Shown here piece by piece: positions 1 to 8,967 of a stretch of DNA of 52,869 bases (its first letter is position 1; each line of letters starts with the position of its first letter). This DNA comes from a virus. Location of the stretch: positions 1 to 52,869 of the IMG/VR virus record IMGVR_UViG_3300025127_000053; one strand, 5' to 3'. The notes under the pieces are model-generated. The model saw only the letters and a program-made list of their open reading frames with translations, had not been told where the DNA came from and made no database searches. The translations under genes were made by a program, and so were the position numbers.

Positions 1-2
1 TC

Positions 3-791
3 GTGCCCGGACCCTTCAATCTGAAAGTCACCGATGACGATGGTTTGAGCGATGCGATAAAATTCCTACAGAGGGAGAATAAGGACTCAAAACTACTACT
101 CAGGGATGCTAAGTCCACTTACATGAAGGGAGAAGAGAAGCATCCGAAGTGGATATTGATGACTAAATCCGATGATGACTACCATGTGCCATTTGGCATG
201 GAGATAGATGGCGAGGTCTTCATACTGCACTTTGACCACGACATACTCAAGTACGACATAGTTGAGGATAGCTTGGAAAACCCACGTTCGGCTTTGGGTG
301 GCCTCAAAGACCGGGACTACACGATGATACTAGCAAAGAGTCTGGAAAAATACTGGGAGCCCGCTTTCCAACAGATGCTCAAAGCGGAAAAAAAGAAAAT
401 AAAAGAAATCGTTGAAGAAGATGAAGACGATAAAGAAGAGGATGAGGGTATAAGCGAGGAGGATGCCAAGAGAATAGGCAGACAGAGCGGAGGCGTCTTA
501 AAACCAAATGAGGACCAGAATATTCTTCTCAAACCTAGCACTCTACAAACCTTGGAAAAAATAGAGAAAATCCTAGATACTCTAGAAAAAGGACATTTTC
601 CAATGACAGCGGGTAAGGGTCTAGGGGTAGACGTTGGTAGTGACATAGATAGCCCTAGAGGCCCCACTAAGTTGGCTAATGAGGCAACTCTACCGGATTA
701 TGACATGAAGGAAAGACCAGAACAAGACCCTGAAAAGCCGGAAGACTATCCAAAAAGAAAGAAAATAGCCTCTCGGTCTAACGATTCTTGA
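3..791 (+). CDS. Unknown head-module protein, probably truncated at the left edge
   Basis: The reading frame is open to the window edge. The GTG at position 3 may therefore be an internal valine codon, and I treat this as the C-terminal 262 residues of a longer protein. The first ~125 residues look folded. Residues ~125-150 are a Lys/Glu/Asp-rich stretch predicted to be helical, and the C-terminus is Pro/Lys/Asp-rich and probably disordered. It lies directly upstream of the prohead protease, where tailed viruses often keep portal or portal-associated genes. I see no recognisable portal motif, so no function is assigned. A 65-base gap with TATA-like sequence separates it from the next gene. 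Confidence 0.6.
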   Translation: MPGPFNLKVTDDDGLSDAIKFLQRENKDSKLLLRDAKSTYMKGEEKHPKWILMTKSDDDYHVPFGMEIDGEVFILHFDHDILKYDIVEDSLENPRSALGGLKDRDYTMILAKSLEKYWEPAFQQMLKAEKKKIKEIVEEDEDDKEEDEGISEEDAKRIGRQSGGVLKPNEDQNILLKPSTLQTLEKIEKILDTLEKGHFPMTAGKGLGVDVGSDIDSPRGPTKLANEATLPDYDMKERPEQDPEKPEDYPKRKKIASRSNDS

Positions 792-825
792 CTTTGTAAA
801 ATATATTTTTACATGCGCTTAATTG

Positions 826-836
826 ATATAGCATTG
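826..836 (+). promoter_or_regulatory. TATA-like promoter element ATATAGCATTG
   Basis: ATATAGCATTG lies 31 bases upstream (first A to first G) of the GTG start of the protease-scaffold gene. Nearly the same string, ATATAGTATTG, occurs twice on the minus strand at 40986-40996 and 41184-41194, 27 and 29 bases before start codons. That spacing matches an archaeal TATA box feeding a leaderless or nearly leaderless transcript. A second AT-rich tract (AAATATATTTTT, 798-809) lies just upstream and could act instead. Promoter function is inferred. Confidence 0.45.
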
Positions 837-856
837 CTTCGCATTTCTTCATTAGT

Positions 857-2257
857 GTGCTGTCACAAGAGCGTCTCTATGGTGTCGATGAGTCCATTGG
901 ACTCCTTAAGGCTGGCAATGACCTCGTTGTTGCAGGATACGCTAGTGTGGAGCTAGTAGACAAACAAGGCGATTTAATCACAAAGGAGGCATTGAAGGAC
1001 GGATTTCGGAAATTCATGAGCGACCCGAAATACAGAAACGTCCAACTAGCGCACTCAAATATACAGGTAGGAGAAGTAGTACCATCATACACAGATACAG
1101 AAGGGAGGTTATGGAAAAGCGAAGTTGACGATGTTGGCATGTTTGTGGTTATACAACTTAGAGACGACATCGAAAAAGCACGAGAAGTTGCCGCCGAAAT
1201 CAGGAAAGGCAAACTACGGGGATTCAGCATCGGAGGACAAGCATTCAAGCGAGTCAGGAAGAGCGACCCAAGACACGGCGACTATCAAGAAATCAGCAAG
1301 CTTGAGCTTCATGAAATCACAATTTGTGAAAAAGGGATAAATCCAGAAGCGACATTTAGAATTCTAAAGCAGGAGACTGACTCAGAAAACACAGAAGAAA
1401 AGGTGAAAAAAATGACAGAAGAAAATGACATGCAGACACAGTTGGGCGATGTTCTTGCTCGACTAGAAACTAGGCTTGACAGTATGGAGAAAGCAATGCC
1501 TCCACAACTGAAAGAAGCCATGAAAGACAAGAAGGATGACAAGGACGACAAAGATAAGGCCATGGCAGACAAGAAAGATGATGACAAGGATGAGAAGATG
1601 TACGCAGATGAAGCTAAGAAATCTGATGAATACTCTGACGTTATCTCATCTGAGTACCTTGACTGGATGGAGAACACTCTGAAGAGTGCCGGAGTCGATG
1701 TTGCAGGAGCTAGGGGTCACTTTGACGACCTAGCAAAAGCCAACCTTGGTTCCACTCCTGAAGAGTTTGACCTAGATTACGGTCAGACCCCTAACAGAGA
1801 GTCGGAAAACGGCAAGCCTTCGACGAACGCCATAGCAAGACTAGGTGGAAAAGGGGAGAAGAAAGAGGTCAAGAAATCCGACTTCCTAACTCCAGACCTA
1901 GTATCAGAGGCAGATGTAGAGGCCGCATACGAGGTATACAAGGCTGCAGCTATGGAGCAAGAGTTCAGGGGTTCACTAGAATCCCGATTTGCAGACAGGT
2001 TTGCTGCTGAGAGAGCAGAGGAAATCGCAAAAGCAGAGGCAGCTGCATACGATGCACGTGGTCCTCTTGACGAGGTAATGAAGGCTCTCAGCGCCCTCAA
2101 TGAGCGAATCGACAACATAGGAACAGTCGAAGCTGGTACTCCAATCGCTAAGAGCGAGGCAGAGCCAGCAGTAGAAATACCCTCCACAGTAGACATGCAC
2201 AGAATGTCATGGGATGAGGTTCACGCCCTAGCAGATAAGGCATTTAGAGGAGAGTGA
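857..2257 (+). CDS. HK97-type prohead protease fused to a scaffold-like domain
   Basis: Residues ~20-170 match the caudoviral S78-type prohead protease pattern. An opening strand reads VAGYASVELVDKQGD, a candidate catalytic His is in LAHSNI (H66), a candidate nucleophile is Ser124 in RGFSIGG, and the domain closes with LHEITICEKGINPEA. Such proteases cleave scaffold and capsid N-termini inside the prohead. The remaining ~290 residues are highly charged: a Lys/Asp tract at ~215-250, then Ala/Glu-rich helical segments and a short folded-looking C-terminus. This fits a protease-scaffold fusion, since no separate scaffold gene precedes the capsid gene. The GTG start at 857 lacks a Shine-Dalgarno site and sits 31 bases after a TATA-like element, so translation may be leaderless. 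Confidence 0.85.
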   Translation: MLSQERLYGVDESIGLLKAGNDLVVAGYASVELVDKQGDLITKEALKDGFRKFMSDPKYRNVQLAHSNIQVGEVVPSYTDTEGRLWKSEVDDVGMFVVIQLRDDIEKAREVAAEIRKGKLRGFSIGGQAFKRVRKSDPRHGDYQEISKLELHEITICEKGINPEATFRILKQETDSENTEEKVKKMTEENDMQTQLGDVLARLETRLDSMEKAMPPQLKEAMKDKKDDKDDKDKAMADKKDDDKDEKMYADEAKKSDEYSDVISSEYLDWMENTLKSAGVDVAGARGHFDDLAKANLGSTPEEFDLDYGQTPNRESENGKPSTNAIARLGGKGEKKEVKKSDFLTPDLVSEADVEAAYEVYKAAAMEQEFRGSLESRFADRFAAERAEEIAKAEAAAYDARGPLDEVMKALSALNERIDNIGTVEAGTPIAKSEAEPAVEIPSTVDMHRMSWDEVHALADKAFRGE

Positions 2258-2262
2258 GATAT

Positions 2263-3393
2263 ATGGCAAGAAATTACGTACGAACAATAACAGACATGGA
2301 GCGCTATTACTATGGCGCCGGGAACGCAATGGGTTACTCCTACTCAGGTAGCGAGCTACTCAAGGCTGACAGTCCTATGCTGTCCACAACTGCTGGTACA
2401 TACCAAGCAATCTATGGGCGCAAGGTCTGGTCGCAACTGAACCAAGAGTTCAACGCATTCAGCATCCTACCCAAGAAGCCTTGGGACAGGTCAGGATGGA
2501 GAGTCATTACAGGCAAGCCAAACGGCGGTGCCCTACATGGCGGAGTTGCAGAAAACGCAACACTGCCAGACACAGTGAAGCCTACCTTCCAGCACGTAGC
2601 TGCAAAACCAAAGACGGTCGCACACACGTTCGACATGTCCGAGACAGCTATCTTCCTAGCAGACAGAGACGACGGATTGGGAGACATCCGCTCAGTCCTA
2701 AAGGAAGAAATGGGCAAGCACCACGCTGAGATGGTCAACAAGATGCTTCTAACAGATGTTACCACTGCAGCAGCTAACAACTTTGAGTCGCTGGACAGAG
2801 TTACCACTGGAAACACATCAATGACCTCTGGTACCCACTACGACGCTGGAGATGAGGACATCTACTCCATTGACAGAAGTGCTAACACATGGGCTTTCGC
2901 AGAAGATGAAGCTAACAGCTCAAGCACAAACAGGACACTATCCCTAGACCACTTGGACACATTGTTCCAGCAAATCTGGGAGCGCGGTGGAAACCCCAAG
3001 GTCATCCTAACAGGATATGACACCCTAATGAGGCTACAGCAGTTGCTACAGTCCCAGCAGAGGTTCATGGAAGAGAAGAGAGTTACCCCAACCTACAACG
3101 GTGTAAAGGGTGTCCCCGGTGTAGAGGCAGGGTTCATCGTGGCAACCTACAACGGTGTACCAATCATCCCAACCAAGGACATGCCAAAGGACAGCCTAAG
3201 CAGGATGTACTTCCTAGACACAGACTACGTACACTTTAGCACAGCTATTCCTACGCAATACTTTGAGAGCGGAATTGAGACTGGTGACCCATTCGCCATC
3301 AACAGACTAGGACAGGAAGGACTGTACCGAACTATGGGCGAGATATGGACCACTTTCTTTGGAGCGCACGGGAGCATTCGTGACCTAAAGTGA
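2263..3393 (+). CDS. Major capsid protein, HK97 fold
   Basis: A 376-residue protein directly after the protease-scaffold gene, the canonical place for the major capsid protein. The sequence has the usual HK97-fold look. A flexible N-terminal arm is followed by a spine-helix-like segment around SVLKEEMGKHHAEMVNKMLL, a central domain with VILTGYDTLMRLQQLL, and a C-terminal P-domain strand set around GVPIIPTKDMPK and MYFLDTDYVHF. I chose ATG 2263, which follows GGAG at a usable distance. A GTG at 2254 would add three residues but overlaps the preceding stop. The N-terminal arm is probably removed by the upstream protease. Assignment rests on context plus general sequence character, not a search. 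Confidence 0.85.
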   Translation: MARNYVRTITDMERYYYGAGNAMGYSYSGSELLKADSPMLSTTAGTYQAIYGRKVWSQLNQEFNAFSILPKKPWDRSGWRVITGKPNGGALHGGVAENATLPDTVKPTFQHVAAKPKTVAHTFDMSETAIFLADRDDGLGDIRSVLKEEMGKHHAEMVNKMLLTDVTTAAANNFESLDRVTTGNTSMTSGTHYDAGDEDIYSIDRSANTWAFAEDEANSSSTNRTLSLDHLDTLFQQIWERGGNPKVILTGYDTLMRLQQLLQSQQRFMEEKRVTPTYNGVKGVPGVEAGFIVATYNGVPIIPTKDMPKDSLSRMYFLDTDYVHFSTAIPTQYFESGIETGDPFAINRLGQEGLYRTMGEIWTTFFGAHGSIRDLK

Positions 3394-3427
3394 GGTTGCA
3401 GAGGAGATAAAAAAGAGGTGAAATGAT

Positions 3428-3856
3428 ATGGCAGCAACAACACACAGAGGAATAACATACACGACAAGCGGCAGCGCAACTACCACGGTCAACCTAGACC
3501 TTGGTCTATGGGCTGGTAGCGACGTAGACGAGACACTATGGCTCGACGGACAGGCAACCGCTGGTTACCCCGGTAACCTAGACGGTTTCCAAGCAACTAA
3601 CACACAGGTGACCGACAGAAGGAGTCCAAGACTTCTCGCTGTTACGATGAACAGCGCTCTAGCCGAGGGTGAAACACTAACCCTAAGCGGCGAGTGCAGC
3701 AAAATCTTGACAGTGGTAGGACAGCACGCAGACGCAACTGCTAACTTTGCAGTGGTAAAAACCAGCGACCTCGTGCTTACCTTCGACATAGAAGCGACAA
3801 CTGACGGTACTACCAACGACACGAGCGGAGCAGAGCTACTGCTCATAGTGGTCTGA
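3428..3856 (+). CDS. Probable head decoration or capsid-associated protein
   Basis: A 142-residue Thr/Ala/Asp-rich protein without Cys-pair, membrane or coiled-coil features, 34 bases after the capsid gene and preceded by a strong GAGGTGA ribosome site. The pattern of alternating hydrophobic residues suggests an all-beta fold (for example segments around TVNLDLGLW and DLVLTFDIE). Genes immediately after the capsid gene often encode capsid-stabilising decoration proteins or stoppers. That is the best guess here, from position and size only. I do not recognise a family. Confidence 0.6.
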   Translation: MAATTHRGITYTTSGSATTTVNLDLGLWAGSDVDETLWLDGQATAGYPGNLDGFQATNTQVTDRRSPRLLAVTMNSALAEGETLTLSGECSKILTVVGQHADATANFAVVKTSDLVLTFDIEATTDGTTNDTSGAELLLIVV

Positions 3857-3866
3857 GGTGGTCTAC

Positions 3867-4295
3867 TTGCCCAGTCTTAGGTATAATGGCAAATCCTTCT
3901 ACGCAAGGAGCCCCGATGCATACATGCCTGACTTCACCAGAGGTGAGGTTAGGGAGGTTTCGCAGGGATGGGTCGATACTTACCGAAGATTTCTGGTTGA
4001 GCCATCTTGGACACTGCTTGGGGATGAGCCTCCTCACCACGATGAGGGTGGGGACGGCATCCCCGACAGTAGTTGGAGAAGGCCCGAAATAATGTCTTGG
4101 TTGGCTGAAAGAGGTATAGTTCCCACAGCGACATACACCACAAAGAGCGGCGCTTTGAAATTAGTTGAGGATTATCTAAATCCTGAACCGGCAGTAGTAG
4201 CACCAGTCGAAGAAGAGGTAGTAGAGGCCCCTCCAGTGGAGGAAGTCTTAGAAGAGGCAGCACCAGTTGAAGAGCAAGAATTGACAGAGGAGTGA
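3867..4295 (+). CDS. Structural protein with SAP/HeH-like segment and acidic tail
   Basis: About 142 residues from TTG 3867. I prefer this TTG over GTG 3858 because GAGGTGG lies five bases upstream of it, the same layout as the TTG-started genes at 8128 and 37826. The N-terminal half has aromatic residues and may bind the capsid lattice. Residues ~72-106 (PEIMSWLAERGIV, then KSGALKLVEDYL) resemble a helix-extended-loop-helix or SAP-like module. The last ~35 residues are Glu/Val/Ala/Pro-rich, very acidic and probably disordered. The tail tube-adjacent gene at 10992 has a similar combination. Function unknown; head or neck accessory is likely from location. Confidence 0.6.
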   Translation: MPSLRYNGKSFYARSPDAYMPDFTRGEVREVSQGWVDTYRRFLVEPSWTLLGDEPPHHDEGGDGIPDSSWRRPEIMSWLAERGIVPTATYTTKSGALKLVEDYLNPEPAVVAPVEEEVVEAPPVEEVLEEAAPVEEQELTEE

Positions 4296-4302
4296 TGAAA
4301 AA

Positions 4303-4584
4303 ATGGCATTTGAGAGTACAATAGACACAAGACCACACGTAATGGGTAACCTACTAATGGTTACTGGGACCTTCACAAACGGCGGTAGCGATGCAGGTGG
4401 AAGCATAGACCTCTCTGGTCTATTAGCTGACATAGTAGCCTGTAACGCAGTTGCAGGAAGTAGCACCGCTGGTACAGGGGCTGGAGTCGATGGGGTGTTC
4501 GCACTCATTAACGGCACCAGTCTAGTCATTCAGAATGTGAATGGACAAGACGGTACATGGTTTGCTATGGGACACCGCAGTTAA
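4303..4584 (+). CDS. Small virion-module protein, unknown
   Basis: A 93-residue Gly/Ala/Ser-rich protein starting seven bases after the previous stop, with GAGGAG upstream. It opens with FESTIDTRPHVMGNL and has alternating polar and hydrophobic residues consistent with beta strands. There is no membrane segment or cysteine pair motif. Small all-beta proteins of this kind between capsid and connector genes are usually capsid decoration or head-assembly proteins. I cannot separate these options. Confidence 0.55.
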   Translation: MAFESTIDTRPHVMGNLLMVTGTFTNGGSDAGGSIDLSGLLADIVACNAVAGSSTAGTGAGVDGVFALINGTSLVIQNVNGQDGTWFAMGHRS

Positions 4585-4597
4585 GGCGGTGACCTAA

Positions 4598-4792
4598 ATG
4601 GCTAATCTAACACCGAAGTACAAAGTCGTTGGACCCTTCTCACCGAAGGAGTTCAGTGATACGTCTACGCTGACAACGACCATTGCTTCGGCAGTGGGTA
4701 CGTTGAGTGATGCGTCGAGTACGACTAGTCTAATTGCCTCGGACCCTTTCATGGTCTTGGGCAATGTTTACATTCTGGTAACATACGTTTGA
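4598..4792 (+). CDS. Small Ser/Thr-rich virion-module protein, unknown
   Basis: A 64-residue Ser/Thr-rich protein, 13 bases downstream of the previous gene, with a GCGGTGACC ribosome site before its ATG. The C-terminus is hydrophobic (VLGNVYILVTYV) and could be a terminal strand or weak membrane-associating segment. Codon pattern and tight spacing support it being a real gene. Nothing in the sequence defines its function. Confidence 0.5.
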   Translation: MANLTPKYKVVGPFSPKEFSDTSTLTTTIASAVGTLSDASSTTSLIASDPFMVLGNVYILVTYV

Positions 4793-4807
4793 TGGTGAGG
4801 GGTATGA

Positions 4808-5092
4808 ATGGGTTTCGATTTGCAGACTCTCGATATTGACGACATCGAAAGGGCTCAGAAGCAGAACATTCGTTCAGATACTCATTATCAGGCTAATGTA
4901 GTGGTTGATGAAAAGAATCCCCTAAAAGGGGCGATTCGCAAGCAAAGAGCAAATGCCAAGAAAGCCGCCGATGTACTCAATATAGGCTCAGGCACTCGAT
5001 GTACGCATTGTGGTCTTCTCCATTTTATGTGGAGAGAAACCTGTGGCTCCTGTAGAAAACCCATGAACTATAACATGGGGGTCAAAGAATGA
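4808..5092 (+). CDS. Zinc ribbon protein in the head module
   Basis: A 94-residue protein with a basic, helical N-terminal two-thirds and a C-terminal zinc ribbon formed by CTHC (about residue 63) and CGSC (about residue 80). The four cysteines in two CxxC pairs are the usual structural zinc site. It overlaps the next gene by four bases (ATGA), so the two are translationally coupled. Its place between decoration-type and connector genes suggests a virion or packaging accessory role. A DNA- or RNA-binding role is also possible because of the basic middle part. Confidence 0.65.
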   Translation: MGFDLQTLDIDDIERAQKQNIRSDTHYQANVVVDEKNPLKGAIRKQRANAKKAADVLNIGSGTRCTHCGLLHFMWRETCGSCRKPMNYNMGVKE

Positions 5093-6570
5093 CATTTCAG
5101 TATTCTTGGGATTTTCTCAAAGCCAAGAAAAAAAAGAAGAAATCAAAAGCTGGTACGAAATTTGTTAGACTACAAGACCGCACTGGTCGTGGTGGAGCAA
5201 AACTTCAATCACTAAATCAATATTTAACTGATATGGCTAAGAGTATATATCTACGAGAAGTAGCTCCAAATTTGGGTCCTGAAATTTTCAAAAAACCCGC
5301 AGATGTGCCACCGCTCAAGGATGGACTTGATAGGTCCAAACCCAAAAATCAAATAATGATTGATAGACATTCACAAGCTACCGATGAATACGAAAGAAAA
5401 ATGAAAAACTATCGACATTTCTGGGACCAAGCGACTAAAATTAGAAGTGGCTTAAGGAGTTATTATGAGAAAAATGGTCATGATGCATTCATGAGGGAAT
5501 TCAAGGATTATGCAAAGCCAGCTTCTGAAGTAGGAAAACTAACTGGTGCAGAGTCAAGAGCTGTTAGAACTGGTAGAATGGATGCTTTGGATAGGCAATT
5601 GACCTCAGACCAAATGGAAGCTGAGAAACCAGTAGACCCTATTGAATATTTGAAAAACAGATTGGCTTCTAAGACGCCTGAGAGTGAAAGTGATATCAAT
5701 TCTTTGATGACGGGTTTGTTGAGTCAAATGGGTCCCGATGCTTTATCTGACTCTGAGCAAAAAGAATTAAGAAATGTTTTAACACAAAAGTATAACATAC
5801 AACCAGAATCTATGGCTGATAAACTAAAGCGAGAGTTGAACGTAGAGCGTAGACAAGCAGAGGTGTTCAGACCTACCACAGAGGAAATGATGGCCGATTT
5901 GGATAAATTGCCCGAAGACATAGACTTTCAGACAGGGACAAAAGCTCTCCTAGAAGGTTTTCAACCACAAGGAATGCAGGACATTAACAAAAAGGCTTTT
6001 TCTTTACTAAGTCTTATGAATCCTGAACAAAGAACTGACGATTCTTGGGGTAGGATAAGAAATGCTCTTGCACAAAAATATGGTTTCGATGTCCCTGAAG
6101 CATCTCCAGCGGCTAATATAGCAGCTGCTAATTTAGCGAGAAATCCAATTCTACCAAAACCATCAGAGGAAAGACCACCAGTGATGCCACCGGAAGGTCA
6201 AATGACACTGGACCAGTTTGTGAAACCACCCACGAGAAAACCACCAGTGAGGGTTTCTAGACCTGTTCAAGAGAAAGTAAAGGAGCCCGCGCAATTAGCA
6301 CAAGAACAATCTGATAGGCGTTTCGATGAGAGACAAGCGAGGACAGAACAATTCTTTGCACCTGAACCAAAACCTGCACCGAGCGATGAACTTACTGATG
6401 AACAAAAGGCAAGAATAGCAGAAGCTTATCCTGACATATTCGATGCGAGTGGCAACCTTTCCCAGACAATACCTGAGCCCAGTCCTTCGTCTCAAGGGGC
6501 CGGTTCTGCTAATGAAATAGCTGATATATTCAACCAGCTATTCAGAGGACAACAAGGAGCTGGTCAATAA
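5089..6570 (+). CDS. Unknown 493-residue protein, charged and Pro-rich
   Basis: A long, hydrophilic protein. Residues ~13-25 are a lysine tract, residues ~30-200 look helical and rich in Lys/Asp/Arg, and two similar segments follow at roughly 205-245 and 282-335. Each of these has a helix ending in LSD/LSL, a Gln/Glu-rich link, then NVLTQKYNIQPE or NALAQKYGFDVPE, so an internal duplication is likely. The last ~150 residues are Pro/Gln/Glu-rich and probably disordered. It is coupled to the zinc ribbon gene (4-base overlap) and to the connector gene (1-base overlap). Base composition is visibly more AT-rich than its neighbours. It could be an internal head protein or an ejection protein; that is inference. 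Confidence 0.6.
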   Translation: MTFQYSWDFLKAKKKKKKSKAGTKFVRLQDRTGRGGAKLQSLNQYLTDMAKSIYLREVAPNLGPEIFKKPADVPPLKDGLDRSKPKNQIMIDRHSQATDEYERKMKNYRHFWDQATKIRSGLRSYYEKNGHDAFMREFKDYAKPASEVGKLTGAESRAVRTGRMDALDRQLTSDQMEAEKPVDPIEYLKNRLASKTPESESDINSLMTGLLSQMGPDALSDSEQKELRNVLTQKYNIQPESMADKLKRELNVERRQAEVFRPTTEEMMADLDKLPEDIDFQTGTKALLEGFQPQGMQDINKKAFSLLSLMNPEQRTDDSWGRIRNALAQKYGFDVPEASPAANIAAANLARNPILPKPSEERPPVMPPEGQMTLDQFVKPPTRKPPVRVSRPVQEKVKEPAQLAQEQSDRRFDERQARTEQFFAPEPKPAPSDELTDEQKARIAEAYPDIFDASGNLSQTIPEPSPSSQGAGSANEIADIFNQLFRGQQGAGQ

Positions 6571-8135
6571 TGCCACAGGTTTTCAGTCCCGGTGAGGCAG
6601 AAACAAGACCCTTAGACCCAGATGCGATAGTTTACACCACAGCTCAAAAAGTAGCCGATTTGCTTGAGATAGGTCCACAAGAGGCAGTAGCGGTATCTAA
6701 TGACTCAGACTCAGATGGCGTCTACGTTACGGGTGCTGACTTCCGTAACATAGGATTCTCGGTTGACGATACCATACTCATATACAGTGACGCTGACCCT
6801 CTTGGCGTAGAGAGGACTATTTCCTCAATCACCACCTCAGTCAATGGCGTCAATCTAAATTTCTCAACCACTATAACGGCGGCTGATTACCAGTCTGCTG
6901 ACAATACTTTTGTACAAAATTTAGCATCTTTCACAAATGGCAGGACTAGAGGAGTAAAGAGGTCGAAGGTAGAGGAGCTAATCAAGAGGTCCCAAGACAA
7001 GATAGACAACATGACACACAACTCTTGGAGGCCAAACTTGGTTATGGCTGAGTACATAAACTTCGACACTTACAAACCATATAGAAGAAGATACTATACT
7101 GACTATGTTGGAACCACCCCTCTCCTCTTTAGAAACGTACAACAGATGCTCAGAATAGAGCTTTGGCAGGGCGATGACTACAGAGAGATAGGCGCTTCTG
7201 AGGCTAGAATAAAGATACCAGATGGCGTTAGAGCTATCTCTGGTTCAATCGTTATGTCACCGGGTAACGGTTCTGCCGCTGTGTTGACAGCCGGTACTGC
7301 AACAAACCAATGGAGAGCTGATTTCGATAAGATAACCACAGCACAGAACCTTGCTGACTTAATTAACAAGGAAGATAGAGTTAGTAAGGCGGCGGTTGAT
7401 TTTAGCCCAGCTTTCACCTTAGAGGGTAGCACATCCAACGTAGCTGTGAATAATGAGTTCCTAGCTACAGCTAATTCAGATTATGGTAGCGGTCATGTTA
7501 AGGTAACTAGCATGAGGTCAACACAAGCTGGTGAGTCATGTAGCTTAGTCTCAACTGATAGTAACGTTACAATAGAGCAGACAGCGATAAAAACAGCCAC
7601 TTTCAGTGGTCTAGTTAGCACCACCATAACTGTGGACAGCACCAACGGTTTTGTTGATGCAGGTGTGGTTGTTGACTCCAGTGGTGATGTCTTCCGATAC
7701 ACAGGGAAAACAGATACTACTTTCACTGGATGCGTGATAGTGGTTGGGTCAGCTCTCTCAGACATAGCTGGAACTTTGACACAGCACATCATGCAAGTGG
7801 ACTTGCAGGGTGGAAGTGCTAGTGGGGACAGAGGTAGACTCAGAGACTACTGGTTGGACCATGAGATGGGAATTGTTTACTTCAATAACTCATATCCTTT
7901 CTTTGAGTGGAATGCTGTCAAGGTTTCCTACGTCTATGGTGAAAGATATCTTGAGAAAGCCATCGAAGATATCTGCACAAAGATGGTTGCCATCGATATA
8001 CTGATGAGTGACGATAGGAGTGTGTTGATACCAGAAGGCACTCAGAACGTCGATTTGACATCAAAAATACAGCTCTATAGGCAGGATATCGATAGAATGC
8101 TCCCTCGATATGTCGAGGTGGTAGCCTTTGAGTGA
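6570..8135 (+). CDS. Putative head-tail connector (adaptor) with a large beta-rich insertion
   Basis: 521 residues. The two ends look like a head-tail adaptor of the HK97 gp6 / SPP1 gp15 type. Near residue 130 there is a helix with KVEELIKRSQDKIDNMT followed by NSWRP. The end has GIVYFNN, then VKVSYVYGE, then a helix with CTKMVAIDILMSDD and DIDRMLPRY. Between them, residues ~215-430 form a Thr/Ser/Val-rich stretch that looks like inserted beta domains, which makes this protein several times longer than usual adaptors (~100-200 residues). It joins the upstream gene by TAATG overlap and the downstream gene by an 8-base overlap. The connector call comes from these segments and from position. Confidence 0.6.
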   Translation: MPQVFSPGEAETRPLDPDAIVYTTAQKVADLLEIGPQEAVAVSNDSDSDGVYVTGADFRNIGFSVDDTILIYSDADPLGVERTISSITTSVNGVNLNFSTTITAADYQSADNTFVQNLASFTNGRTRGVKRSKVEELIKRSQDKIDNMTHNSWRPNLVMAEYINFDTYKPYRRRYYTDYVGTTPLLFRNVQQMLRIELWQGDDYREIGASEARIKIPDGVRAISGSIVMSPGNGSAAVLTAGTATNQWRADFDKITTAQNLADLINKEDRVSKAAVDFSPAFTLEGSTSNVAVNNEFLATANSDYGSGHVKVTSMRSTQAGESCSLVSTDSNVTIEQTAIKTATFSGLVSTTITVDSTNGFVDAGVVVDSSGDVFRYTGKTDTTFTGCVIVVGSALSDIAGTLTQHIMQVDLQGGSASGDRGRLRDYWLDHEMGIVYFNNSYPFFEWNAVKVSYVYGERYLEKAIEDICTKMVAIDILMSDDRSVLIPEGTQNVDLTSKIQLYRQDIDRMLPRYVEVVAFE

Positions 8136-8505
8136 TAGGGACTTCGCAAGAGTAACGATAGATTCTCTTCATGAAGAGTTGGACAGTGCTTTCAAGAACA
8201 ATGACATCCAAGAAGAAATCAGTCAGGTTGTACTTTACAACGATGATGATGTCACTAAAGGGTATAGGGAGATGGTGTTAAGACAAGAGTTGGGAGTATA
8301 TGCCTACAAAGAAACCGATGATGGTTTTTTCACATCAATGAATAATCCTGTTTCGGAAGAAGAGATGGACAAAGTGCTTGACAATGTAGATAAGAGAATG
8401 ATGACAGAATCCCCAATTCTCTTTGAGAATATGATGCACAATGTTGCTGGTAAGATACTACCAGATAAGGACAAGATAACTAGGAAATCTAGGAGGGAGA
8501 TGTAA
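8128..8505 (+). CDS. Neck-region protein, unknown
   Basis: 125 residues beginning at TTG 8128, with GAGGTGG seven bases upstream inside the previous gene. The protein is acidic and mainly helical by appearance, with charged segments and a basic C-terminal tail (KSRREM). In many siphoviruses the genes between adaptor and tail-completion proteins encode a stopper or a head-closure protein. Position suggests such a role, but I recognise no family motif. The TAATG junction couples it to the next gene. Confidence 0.55.
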   Translation: MSDRDFARVTIDSLHEELDSAFKNNDIQEEISQVVLYNDDDVTKGYREMVLRQELGVYAYKETDDGFFTSMNNPVSEEEMDKVLDNVDKRMMTESPILFENMMHNVAGKILPDKDKITRKSRREM

Positions 8506-8954
8506 TGGTAGCCACCTTCAAAGAAGGAATTGATGTTGTAGTTGATTTGCTTTCAGGCTCTTGGAATCGTGGCAACACTGACAATATCAAACCGATAGTC
8601 GTAGACATAGCTAGCACCGATGCGGAAAGAGGCAAGAGGTTGGATTTGAACAAATCGGACTTTGTATTGGTCTTTGAGACTGCACACAACGAAGAGTTGC
8701 CTGAGTTGCTTTTTGATTTCGTCACTACTAGGATAAACATAACAGTCGATGCTAGGACAACGCACAGTCGTGAGAGACTTAAGAAAATTGAAAACGAGAT
8801 AAGAAGATTAGTTCATACAAAGAGAAAGGGGGACGGCACAAACTTCGACAGACTCGTTTACAAAACCCGCACGGATTTGTCTGATAGGAGCAAAAAACTG
8901 TTCAGAATGACCTTCCAGATAGAAGTGATTATCTTTGCGGAACTAATCCCATGA
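8505..8954 (+). CDS. Putative tail terminator / tail completion protein
   Basis: 149 residues with an alpha/beta layout. It has an N-terminal helix (EGIDVVVDLLSG), strands ending in SDFVLVFETA, a strand VTTRINITVDAR, a long helix RERLKKIENEIRRLV, and a C-terminal strand pair RTDLSDRSKKLFRMTFQIEVI. This order fits small tail-terminator or tail-completion proteins that cap the tail tube next to the head. It lies between the connector genes and the tail tube gene, as expected. No catalytic motif is visible. Identification is by architecture and context. Confidence 0.6.
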   Translation: MVATFKEGIDVVVDLLSGSWNRGNTDNIKPIVVDIASTDAERGKRLDLNKSDFVLVFETAHNEELPELLFDFVTTRINITVDARTTHSRERLKKIENEIRRLVHTKRKGDGTNFDRLVYKTRTDLSDRSKKLFRMTFQIEVIIFAELIP

Positions 8955-8967
8955 GGTGAGAGAGAGC

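Noticed and set aside
1125-1340. A 71-codon plus-strand frame inside the protease gene
   Set aside because: Out-of-frame overlap with the well-supported protease domain; no motif, no start signals.
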